A stretch of 7,192 nucleotides of DNA, from the NCBI GenBank assembly GCA_003662985.1, contig QMZD01000084.1, positions 1-7,192 on the forward strand. The letters are read 5' to 3'. A program made the position numbers and the translations under genes. Source of the stretch: Archaeoglobales archaeon (GTDB taxonomy: Archaea > Halobacteriota > Archaeoglobi > Archaeoglobales > Archaeoglobaceae). How positions within the stretch are numbered: the stretch's first letter is position 1; every line of letters starts with the position of its first letter. The notes beneath the pieces are model-generated. The model was not told where the DNA came from. It did not search any database and saw only the letters and a program-made list of their open reading frames with translations. Shown here piece after piece: positions 1-4,744 of the stretch.

Positions 1-45
1 AATTTTTTCGTTTTATATTGCTTTTTCTTATGGTGGAAAATCTTG

Positions 46-61
46 TAAACTCCTAAACTCC
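46..61. repeat. Tandem 8-base repeat (TAAACTCC x2)
   Basis: TAAACTCC occurs twice back to back (46-53 and 54-61). Its reverse complement, GGAGTTTA, is the core of the 9-base repeat tract at 1875-1937 between the mutase subunit genes, so the same word flanks the large-subunit gene in opposite orientations. Confidence 0.6.
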
Positions 62-122
62 CTTTGGATGGGGAGGTTGGGTGATTGTTTGTTGGTGAGT
101 TAGAAACTTTAGAGAAGAGATT

Positions 123-172
123 AAGTTGTTGATTGTGTAAGAAACTAAGGTTGTTAGGTTATAAGTTGTTAG
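123..172. repeat. Three imperfect copies of AAGTTGTTAG
   Basis: AAGTTGTTGA (123-132), AGGTTGTTAG (148-157) and AAGTTGTTAG (163-172) are spaced 25 and 15 bases apart upstream of the mutase. They could be binding sites for a regulator or simply low-complexity drift. Nothing in the window decides between these. Confidence 0.4.
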
Positions 173-204
173 ATTATTAGCTTGATTATCTTTACAGAGT
201 CTTA

Positions 205-218
205 GGCAAAAAATTTTA
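205..218 (+). promoter_or_regulatory. Possible BRE/TATA box for the mutase genes
   Basis: A purine-rich GGCAAAA (205-211) followed by AAATTTTA (211-218) is centred about 26 bases before ATG 241, the distance expected between an archaeal TATA box and the first base of a leaderless mRNA. No Shine-Dalgarno precedes ATG 241, which fits a leaderless start. AT-rich surroundings make chance matches likely. Confidence 0.35.
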
Positions 219-240
219 ACTAAGAAAATCATGAAAAAAT

Positions 241-366
241 ATGGAAAATGAATTGAAGAGCCATGAAGAGGAATGGAAAAAGAAATTAAAGGATAGAAAA
301 CGGGGAGAGCCTGAATTCAAATCCCCTATCCGGTGTAAAATTGGAAATTCTCTATACTCCAACTGA
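241..366 (+). pseudogene. Mutase large subunit N-terminal segment in a shifted frame
   Basis: A 41-codon frame opens at ATG 241 and stops at TGA 364-366. Its first ~28 codons read like the amphipathic, charged N-terminus of archaeal mutase large subunits (for example SHEEEWKKKLKDRKRGEPEF, then KS). The frame then loses homology. The main mutase frame is open upstream of its TTG as far as a TAA at 287-289 and reads LSGVKLEILYTPTDF across the junction, matching the usual SGI-x-V-K-x-LYTPED start of the family. Removing one C from the CCCC run at 323-326 would join the two parts into one ORF from 241 to 1873. This is a real frameshift mutation, a sequencing error in a short homopolymer, or, less likely, programmed +1 frameshifting. 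Confidence 0.65.
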
Positions 367-1873
367 CTTCTCAAACTACCTAGAAAAACTTGGCTTTCCC
401 GGAGAACCACCCTACACAAGGGGAATTTACCCGGACATGTATCGCGGAAGGCTTTGGACGATTAGACAGCTAGCCGGCTTCGGGACTGCCGAAGATACGG
501 CCGAAAGGCTAAAATTTCTGATCGAGAAAGGAGCTACAGGCCTGAACATAACCTTCGATTATCCAACGCTGAGAGGCTTCGATTCCGACGATCCAAGAAG
601 CTTGGGCGAGGTTGGAGTTGGAGGAGTTGCAATAGACACTCTAGAGGATATGAAAGCTTTGTTTAAGGATATTCCAATAGATAGGATAACAGTTTCTCTT
701 GTGAATTGCAATCCGGTTGCCTGCGCTGCTCCAATCTACTCAATGTACGTTCTCACAGCGATGAATAGAGGGATATCCCTTGCAAAGCTTAGCGGAACGA
801 ACCAGAACGATTTTCTGATGGAAACTCTTGTTACGCACGCCCCAAGAATGTTCTCGCCCCAACAATCCTTTAAAGTCGAGTGCGACATCGTTGAGTTTGC
901 ATCGAAGAACACTCCCAAATGGCATCCCGTAAGCTTTGTAGGATACAACATAAGGGAGGCAGGAGCTAATGCAATCCAGGAGTGTGGAATAGTCTTTGCC
1001 CATGCTATCGCGGTAGGGGAGGAGATGCTCGAGAGAGGTCTGAAGCTGGAGGATTTTGTAGCAAGGCTGAGCTTCTTCTTCTGCTCCCACAACGATTTCT
1101 TCGAGGAGATTGCAAAGTTTAGGGCAGCCAGAAGGATCTGGTATCGCATTCTGAGCGAGAGATTTGAGGCTGATGAAAAGCTTTGCAGGCTTAAATTTCA
1201 CGTTCAAACTTCTGGAGCGTCTTTGAGAGCTCAGGAGCCACTGAACAATATCGTGAGGGCTGCATATCAGGCATTAGCAGCTGTTCTTGGAGGATGCCAG
1301 TCCCTGCATGTTGATGCCTTCGACGAGCCCTTCAGTACGCCAACGAAAACCTCAGCTCTGGTTGCTTTGAGAACCCAGCAGATTCTGCAGAAGGAAACGA
1401 ATGTCGCAAGCGTTGTAGATCCACTAGGCGGTTCTTACTTTGTTGAGTGGCTCACCGATGAGATGGAAGAGGAAATCCTTGCCTACATCGAGAAGATCGA
1501 AAGGAAGGGAGGGATAGTTAAAGCTGTCGAAAGTGGCTGGCTCCACAGAGAGATTCTCAATTCAGCTATGGAATACGAGGAAAGGATTGAGAAGGGTGAC
1601 CTCGAGTTGGTTGGGGAGGGAGACGAGCAGAACATCGAGATATTCCACTCTCCGGATATACTTGAAGAGCAGAGGAGGAAGCTCAATGAGTTCAGAAGGA
1701 CGAGAGATGAGCAAAAGCTGGATAAAAGCATTTTTAATCTAAAAACCACCTGCGAAAATGGGAAAGAGAATACAATTCCATATGTGATGGAGTGCTTGAG
1801 AGCGAAGGCGACGATAGGTGAGATAACTTCCGCGTTTGAAGAGGTGTTTGGAACATGGAAGCCGAGAATTTAG
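341..1873 (+). CDS. B12-dependent acyl-CoA mutase, large subunit (MCM-like, atypical active site)
   Basis: This is the catalytic TIM-barrel subunit of a methylmalonyl-CoA-mutase-type enzyme, which rearranges acyl-CoA carbon skeletons by a radical mechanism using adenosylcobalamin bound by a partner subunit. Family hallmarks are LGFPGEPPYTRGIYPDMYRG (residues 17-36), the QND motif (155-157), LSFFF..HNDFFEEIAKFRAARRIW in the middle, NNIVRAAYQALAAVLGG and DPLGGSYFVEWLTDEMEEE. Family-defining positions differ: Tyr89 of the Propionibacterium enzyme is Leu44, Ala116 is Thr71, Arg207 is Thr165 or His166 (one-residue alignment uncertainty), and His244 is Asn203. Arg207 binds the substrate carboxylate in true methylmalonyl-CoA mutase, so another acyl-CoA is probably used. 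The frame begins with TTG after a weak GGTG; about 30 family residues appear lost upstream through a frameshift. At 510 aa it is shorter than the usual 540-560. It precedes its B12 subunit in one operon. Family certain; substrate unknown. Confidence 0.9.
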   Translation: MEILYTPTDFSNYLEKLGFPGEPPYTRGIYPDMYRGRLWTIRQLAGFGTAEDTAERLKFLIEKGATGLNITFDYPTLRGFDSDDPRSLGEVGVGGVAIDTLEDMKALFKDIPIDRITVSLVNCNPVACAAPIYSMYVLTAMNRGISLAKLSGTNQNDFLMETLVTHAPRMFSPQQSFKVECDIVEFASKNTPKWHPVSFVGYNIREAGANAIQECGIVFAHAIAVGEEMLERGLKLEDFVARLSFFFCSHNDFFEEIAKFRAARRIWYRILSERFEADEKLCRLKFHVQTSGASLRAQEPLNNIVRAAYQALAAVLGGCQSLHVDAFDEPFSTPTKTSALVALRTQQILQKETNVASVVDPLGGSYFVEWLTDEMEEEILAYIEKIERKGGIVKAVESGWLHREILNSAMEYEERIEKGDLELVGEGDEQNIEIFHSPDILEEQRRKLNEFRRTRDEQKLDKSIFNLKTTCENGKENTIPYVMECLRAKATIGEITSAFEEVFGTWKPRI

Positions 1874-1874
1874 G

Positions 1875-1937
1875 TTCAAAGAGTTTAAGGAGTTTAAACG
1901 AGAATTCAGGCAATTCAGGAAATTCAAGGAGTTCAAA
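1875..1937. repeat. Degenerate 9-base tandem repeat (TTYARRRAR) between mutase genes
   Basis: Starting right after the large-subunit stop codon, TTCAAAGAG, TTTAAGGAG, TTTAAACGAGAA, TTCAGGCAA, TTCAGGAAA, TTCAAGGAG and TTCAAA follow one another, with unit starts at 1875, 1884, 1893, 1905, 1914, 1923 and 1932. All spacings are multiples of three. In the small-subunit frame the tract would encode Ser/Asn/Gly/Lys-rich low complexity; in another frame it reads (K/R)EF repeats. Several units contain GGAG or AGGA, and the last GGAG is well placed as the small-subunit ribosome binding site. Confidence 0.8.
1926..1931 (+). promoter_or_regulatory. Shine-Dalgarno AAGGAG choosing the small-subunit start
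   Basis: AAGGAG ends 7 bases before ATG 1939 and lies inside the last full unit of the 9-base repeat. It supports ATG 1939 over the in-frame ATG 1855, which has its own acceptable GAGGTG (1841-1846) eight bases upstream but would add 28 low-complexity residues. Confidence 0.55.
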
Positions 1938-1938
1938 A

Positions 1939-2346
1939 ATGAAGAGCTCAAGGATGAAAAAGAAAAAGATCAAGGTTGTAATCGCGATTCCCGGCTTGGA
2001 TTCTCACTGGAGGGGAGCAATGGTTGTTGTAAAGCAACTCCAGAAAAGGGGGATGGAAGTTGTTTATTTGGGCAACAGATTCCCAGAAGAGATCGTAAAC
2101 GCATGCATTGAAGAAGATCCGGATGTTCTTGGGCTAAGCTTTCACTCGGACAGCTACCGAAGGTTAATGCCAGAGATAATCCGAGGGATTAAAGATAATA
2201 ACTTAAGCCCAGTGATAGTGGTAGGAGGGAGCATTCCAAGGAGAGATTACTCTCTTCTCAAAGAGATTGGAGTTCATGAAGTTTTCGGGCCTGGAACAGC
2301 ATTCGAGAACATCTCTAGAAGAATTATAGAACTCCTAGAGCTGTAG
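1939..2346 (+). CDS. B12-dependent acyl-CoA mutase, small cobalamin-binding subunit
   Basis: This is the cobalamin-binding Rossmann-like partner of the preceding large subunit. From ATG 1939 it is 135 aa, the usual size for stand-alone small subunits. It carries the base-off B12 motif D-x-H-x-x-G (D21, H23, G26 in GLDSHWRGA), where His23 should be the lower axial cobalt ligand, then the GG pair (96-97, VVGGSIP) and a typical EVFGPGT end. Two positions are unusual: the Lys four residues before the Asp (Lys604 in Propionibacterium) is Ile17, and the usual S-x-L motif is S67-F-H69. A longer form from ATG 1855 is in frame, overlaps the large subunit by 19 bases and would add 28 residues encoded by the repeat tract; I prefer 1939 because of its ribosome site and the domain boundary. 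It very probably forms a complex with the large subunit. Confidence 0.88.
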   Translation: MKSSRMKKKKIKVVIAIPGLDSHWRGAMVVVKQLQKRGMEVVYLGNRFPEEIVNACIEEDPDVLGLSFHSDSYRRLMPEIIRGIKDNNLSPVIVVGGSIPRRDYSLLKEIGVHEVFGPGTAFENISRRIIELLEL

Positions 2347-2357
2347 AACTGTAGAAT
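2316..2357. repeat. Short TAGAA direct repeats around the small-subunit stop
   Basis: TAGAA, TAGAAC, TAGAGC, TAGAAC and TAGAAT start at 2316, 2327, 2336, 2344 and 2352, with an exact CTGTAGAA pair at 2341-2348 and 2349-2356. The third-last copies include the stop codon TAG (2344-2346). This looks like slippage-type repetition; no function is evident. Confidence 0.5.
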
Positions 2358-2398
2358 GGCTATAGCCTCAATGTTTTGGAGAGAATCTCAGTTTCCTC

Positions 2399-2551
2399 TT
2401 AACCTCCTTTAAGCTGCATTACCATCTTCATGATCTCAGGATTCTTCCTCATCTACTCAACAAAGGCGATAATCTCCTCAAACCTCTCCATGAAATCTTG
2501 CCTTTGATGGTTTGCAGCAAAACTTATTTTTCTGCGATAATTTAATGGATT
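2399..2551 (-). pseudogene. Decayed minus-strand ORF of unknown origin
   Basis: Reading the minus strand from 2551 down to TAA (2401-2399) gives 51 codons with a protein-like helical composition, including RRKISFAANHQRQDFMERF, EEIIAFVE, then MRKNPEIMKMVMQLKGG. One in-frame TAG (2455-2453) interrupts it. Just upstream on the same strand, a second frame from ATG 2585 to TGA 2478 encodes 35 residues beginning MWKGYPVNTPLKS, partly overlapping out of phase. Together they look like the remnant of one gene damaged by a frameshift and a nonsense change. I do not recognise the family. Confidence 0.4.
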
Positions 2552-2598
2552 TCAGCGGAGTATTCACCGGATAGCCCTTCCACATCTTGATGTCTTAT

Positions 2599-2624
2599 GT
2601 TTCAATATGAAATTATTTCAATAT
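2599..2624. repeat. Palindrome and duplicated TTTCAATAT upstream of cas6
   Basis: TTTCAATAT occurs at 2600-2608 and 2616-2624. Between and including parts of them is a perfect 13-base palindrome, TGAAATTATTTCA (2608-2620). The first copy, GTTTCAAT (2599-2606), is the reverse complement of ATTGAAAC, a common 3' end of archaeal type I CRISPR repeats. Its place about 30 bases before the TATA-like box suits an operator. The AT-rich context limits confidence. Confidence 0.4.
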
Positions 2625-2644
2625 ACTTAAACTTTCACACCACG

Positions 2645-2660
2645 CGAAAATCTTTTATTT
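2645..2660 (+). promoter_or_regulatory. cas6: BRE/TATA-like promoter of the cas operon
   Basis: CGAAAA (2645-2650) resembles the archaeal BRE and is followed by CTTTTATTT (2652-2660) as a TATA-like element. Its centre is about 26 bases before ATG 2682, so transcription should begin at or next to the start codon. There is no Shine-Dalgarno before that ATG, in contrast to the downstream genes, which fits a leaderless first gene of an operon. Confidence 0.55.
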
Positions 2661-2681
2661 GTTAGAATTTTTTATTATGCA

Positions 2682-3404
2682 ATGAGATTAAGGGTCACAT
2701 TAGACTCGGTAGGGGAGAATACCCTCGATCTCAACTATTCTTACCATCTTGCAAGCCTAATTTACAGATCTATAGAGAGAGCGGATCAATCTCTCAGCCT
2801 TTCTTTGCATAAACCGAGAGTGTTCAAGTTTTTCACTTTTAGTAAGCTTATGCCCTCGAAAGGCAGGTTCAGAATTGAAGGGGACAGAATGATAATCGAT
2901 AATAGCGTTCATTTCTTTTTCTCAACGATGAAAAGGGAGATAGGGGCAAAACTGGTGGAAGGACTTCTGACAAAGCCGGAAGTTAAAATTGGAGATGCAG
3001 AATTTGTGGTGTCGGAGATCAAAGTTATGAAAGAGGATGAAATCGGTGAGAAAGAGAAGTTTGCTACTTTATCCCCTATAAACGTTACAACAGCTGAGGA
3101 AAGCGGAAACGGCAGGCTGAGGATCGTTGATCTTTATCCAAATAATCCACGCTTTTACGAAAATCTGAGGAGGAATCTTGTCAGAAAATACGAAACTTTT
3201 TACGGAAAGCAGCCGGATAACTCGGATCTTCGATTAAAGGTTTTGAGTACGAAAAAAAAGCGAATAAGGATCAAAAACACCTTCCATCGCTGCGTCGAGA
3301 TGGTTTTCGAGGCTGGAGGGAGTAAGGAGTTGCTCGAGGTTGGTTATAAGGCCGGTTTTGGTGAGAGAAATTCGATGGGGTTTGGGATGGTGAAGGTTGT
3401 ATGA
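2682..3404 (+). CDS. cas6: Cas6 CRISPR RNA endoribonuclease
   Basis: Cas6 cuts the precursor CRISPR transcript within each repeat to give mature crRNAs for the interference complex. The 240-aa protein has the two-ferredoxin-fold (RAMP) pattern. The N-terminus MRLRVTLDS is followed by LNYSYHLASLIYRSI and RVFKFFTFSKL, and the C-terminus carries the glycine-rich loop GFGERNSMGFGMVKVV (225-240). Aligned with Pyrococcus furiosus Cas6, whose catalytic residues are Tyr31, His46 and Lys52, this protein has Tyr28, His43 and Lys49 at identical spacings, so it should be catalytically active. The start ATG has no ribosome site but follows a TATA-like element at leaderless distance. It is first in an operon that continues 45 bases later with a nucleotidyltransferase gene rather than with cas8, which is unusual. 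Confidence 0.95.
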   Translation: MRLRVTLDSVGENTLDLNYSYHLASLIYRSIERADQSLSLSLHKPRVFKFFTFSKLMPSKGRFRIEGDRMIIDNSVHFFFSTMKREIGAKLVEGLLTKPEVKIGDAEFVVSEIKVMKEDEIGEKEKFATLSPINVTTAEESGNGRLRIVDLYPNNPRFYENLRRNLVRKYETFYGKQPDNSDLRLKVLSTKKKRIRIKNTFHRCVEMVFEAGGSKELLEVGYKAGFGERNSMGFGMVKVV

Positions 3405-3449
3405 AGGCTGTGAAAAGTAAAATGAAAAATAAATAGAGAGAGTGGTTGG

Positions 3450-3776
3450 ATGGGTAAAAAAGAGCTTGATATAAGCGAAATTGAGGATTTCCTCAAAAAA
3501 ATCAGCAGAAAATATGGGATAAGGAAAGCCGTGGTTTTCGGGTCATCTGTCAGAGGTGAATTCGGTAAGGATAGTGACATCGATTTAATTGTCATAAGCG
3601 ATGAGTTTGAAGGTGTAAGCCCGTTAAAGCGTCCAGTCAAGTTATATCTGGAATGGGATCTCGACTATCCGGTGGATTTCATCTGCTACACTACTAAGGA
3701 ATTTGAAAAGCTTGAAAAGAGGCCGAGTCTGGTGAGAGAGGCGTTGAAGGAGGGGAGGATTGTTGAGTTGGGGTGA
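3450..3776 (+). CDS. Minimal nucleotidyltransferase (MNT domain), no adjacent HEPN partner
   Basis: This 108-aa protein is a minimal nucleotidyltransferase of the DNA polymerase beta superfamily. It has the signature VFGSSVRGEFGKDSDIDLIV: G31-S32 bind the nucleotide phosphates, and D43 and D45 are metal ligands. A third acid, D76 (VDFICYTTKEF), completes the expected catalytic triad. Such proteins often transfer AMP to a HEPN toxin and neutralise it, but here the next gene is another nucleotidyltransferase, so the true partner is unclear. It lies 45 bases after cas6 and 26 before the next gene, all on one strand. A weak GGTGG-like ribosome site (GTGGT, 3442-3446) precedes the ATG. Codon composition is closer to cas6 than to the AT-richer genes downstream. 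The fold is sure; the biological role is inferred. Confidence 0.88.
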   Translation: MGKKELDISEIEDFLKKISRKYGIRKAVVFGSSVRGEFGKDSDIDLIVISDEFEGVSPLKRPVKLYLEWDLDYPVDFICYTTKEFEKLEKRPSLVREALKEGRIVELG

Positions 3777-3802
3777 TTTTATTGTTATCGATGGTGGTAT
3801 AG

Positions 3803-4327
3803 ATGCTGGATATTGGAATAGTTGAAAAGTTAAAATTTTATTCAGAGTTGCATAAAAAGTACGTGATAAAACTACTAGAAAGGATTAAAGAGTACTATAT
3901 TGACCAGCTTGTATCTCTTGTTATTTTTGGCTCTTATGCGAAAAAAGAAAATAGATTAAGTTCAGATTTGGATATCTTGGTAGTCTTAAGGACTAATAAA
4001 CCAAGATACGAAAGGATTAGAGAATTCGTTGAGAACGTTGAAATGCCATTAGAGTATTTGACTCAAAAACTCATGGATGAGGGCATATTCATAGAACTAT
4101 CACCTCTCATTTTATCTGAAGAGGAGACTAAGTACTTCAACCCTGTTTATCTCGATATGGTTGAGCATTCAATTATTATTGTCGATAAGAATAATTTCAT
4201 CGAAAACATATTGGAGAATGTTCGCAAACAAATGGAGAAATGGGGAAGTTACAAGGAATTCGCAGGGAATAGATGGGCGTGGATCATAAAGAAAGGTGAA
4301 TTTGTGGGAGGTGTAAAACTTGGATAA
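3803..4327 (+). CDS. Nucleotidyltransferase paired with HEPN (putative antitoxin)
   Basis: This 174-aa protein has the nucleotidyltransferase core in VIFGSYAKKENRLSSDLDIL: G43-S44 and the metal-binding D55 and D57. A third acid may be E98 (FIELSPLIL). It differs from the upstream MNT in having a leading helix (1-35) and a C-terminal tail, WGSYKEFAGNRWAWIIKKGE (147-166), resembling tails seen in archaeal nucleotidyltransferases encoded next to HEPN genes. Its last 8 bases overlap the HEPN gene, which implies translational coupling. From known MntA/HepT pairs, it may AMPylate its HEPN partner as an antitoxin, but that is inference. ATG 3803 follows GGTGGT (3793-3798) at a short 4-base spacing. 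It is notably AT-rich (17 G+C in bases 3841-3900). Confidence 0.87.
   Translation: MLDIGIVEKLKFYSELHKKYVIKLLERIKEYYIDQLVSLVIFGSYAKKENRLSSDLDILVVLRTNKPRYERIREFVENVEMPLEYLTQKLMDEGIFIELSPLILSEEETKYFNPVYLDMVEHSIIIVDKNNFIENILENVRKQMEKWGSYKEFAGNRWAWIIKKGEFVGGVKLG
4306..4313 (+). promoter_or_regulatory. Shine-Dalgarno GGGAGGTG fixing a TTG start for HEPN
   Basis: GGGAGGTG inside the end of the nucleotidyltransferase gene lies 6 bases before TTG 4320. There is no ATG or GTG at a suitable distance in that frame, so it decides the HEPN start. The arrangement GGAGGTG, 6 bases, TTGGATAAA recurs exactly inside cas8 at 5773-5794. Confidence 0.8.
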
Positions 4328-4721
4328 ACTTTCTCAAGATTATTTAAAAAGAGCAAACGTAAGATTAGAAGTTTTAGAGGTATTTTACAATAAAGGAGAT
4401 TATGCAGATGTGGTTAGAGAGGCTCAAGAAGTTGTAGAATTGGTATTGAAAGCAGTTTTAAGAAATGCCGGCATAGATGTTCCAAAAATACACGATGTAA
4501 GTAGGATTTTAGAGAAATATAAAGATTTGCTGCCAGAAGAGGTCAGAAAGAATTTAAAGAAAATAATGGCGATCTCCAAAAGATTAAGGAAAGAGAGAGA
4601 ACTGAGTTTTTACGGTGCTGAGGATTTCATACCACTTGATGAGTACACTGCTGAGGAGGCTTTGCAAGCCATAGAAGATGCTAAGTTCGTTGTTGAGGTT
4701 GTTAAGAGGGCGTATAGTTAG
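4320..4721 (+). CDS. HEPN-domain protein (putative toxin or binding partner)
   Basis: This 133-aa all-helical protein belongs to the HEPN superfamily, the group usually encoded beside nucleotidyltransferases. Typical features are an opening helix with LKRANVRLEVLEVFYNKGDY (residues 9-28), REAQEVVELVLKAVLRNAGI (33-52), the conserved HDVSRIL (58-64), and the late RERELSFYG-like segment (RKERELSFYG, 90-99). It starts with TTG, supported by GGGAGGTG six bases upstream, and overlaps the preceding gene by 8 bases. Many HEPN toxins are RNases with an R-x(4-6)-H motif; here His58 is the only histidine and no Arg lies 4-6 residues before it (Arg48 is nine intervening residues away). It may therefore be non-catalytic, or act by nucleotide or protein binding; Tyr98 is a candidate for AMPylation. 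cas8 follows after 23 bases. The family call is firm; toxin function is not shown. Confidence 0.88.
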   Translation: MDKLSQDYLKRANVRLEVLEVFYNKGDYADVVREAQEVVELVLKAVLRNAGIDVPKIHDVSRILEKYKDLLPEEVRKNLKKIMAISKRLRKERELSFYGAEDFIPLDEYTAEEALQAIEDAKFVVEVVKRAYS

Positions 4722-4744
4722 GTTTAGGGGTAAAGGTGGTGTGA

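Larger units (their letters stand above)
1..240. other. AT-rich upstream non-coding region
   Basis: No convincing gene is visible on either strand: frames are short and interrupted. The first 30 bases are rich in T runs (TTTTTT at 3-8, CTTTTTCTT near 21-29), which could be the poly-T terminator of a gene lying to the left, but no upstream gene can be seen. The rest is low-complexity sequence with short direct repeats, listed separately, leading to a TATA-like box before ATG 241. Confidence 0.6.
2347..2681. other. Intergenic region between the mutase and cas operons
   Basis: This 335-base stretch has no intact gene. It contains a decayed minus-strand reading frame (2399-2551), a small palindrome with duplicated TTTCAATAT (2599-2624), and a TATA-like promoter just before cas6. 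No RNA gene, hairpin terminator or CRISPR array was recognised. The pyrimidine-rich stretch at 2390-2410 could help end mutase transcription, but it is not a classic poly-T tract. Confidence 0.6.

Noticed and set aside
1..240. tRNA or riboswitch (for example cobalamin) upstream of the mutase
   Set aside because: I see no cloverleaf and no B12-box-like conserved sequence; the region is low-complexity AT-rich.
736..1207. Two minus-strand frames inside the mutase gene
   Set aside because: They are antisense shadows of a strongly conserved enzyme; no ribosome site or recognisable domain.
1836..2111. Plus-strand frame with (K/R)EF-repeat protein
   Set aside because: It is the repeat tract read out of frame and then the small-subunit gene out of frame; it has no domain and overlaps both real mutase genes.
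2453..2455. In-frame TAG on the minus strand read as pyrrolysine
   Set aside because: There is no pyl gene or other recoding sign in the window, and the neighbouring frame is also broken; a decayed gene is simpler.
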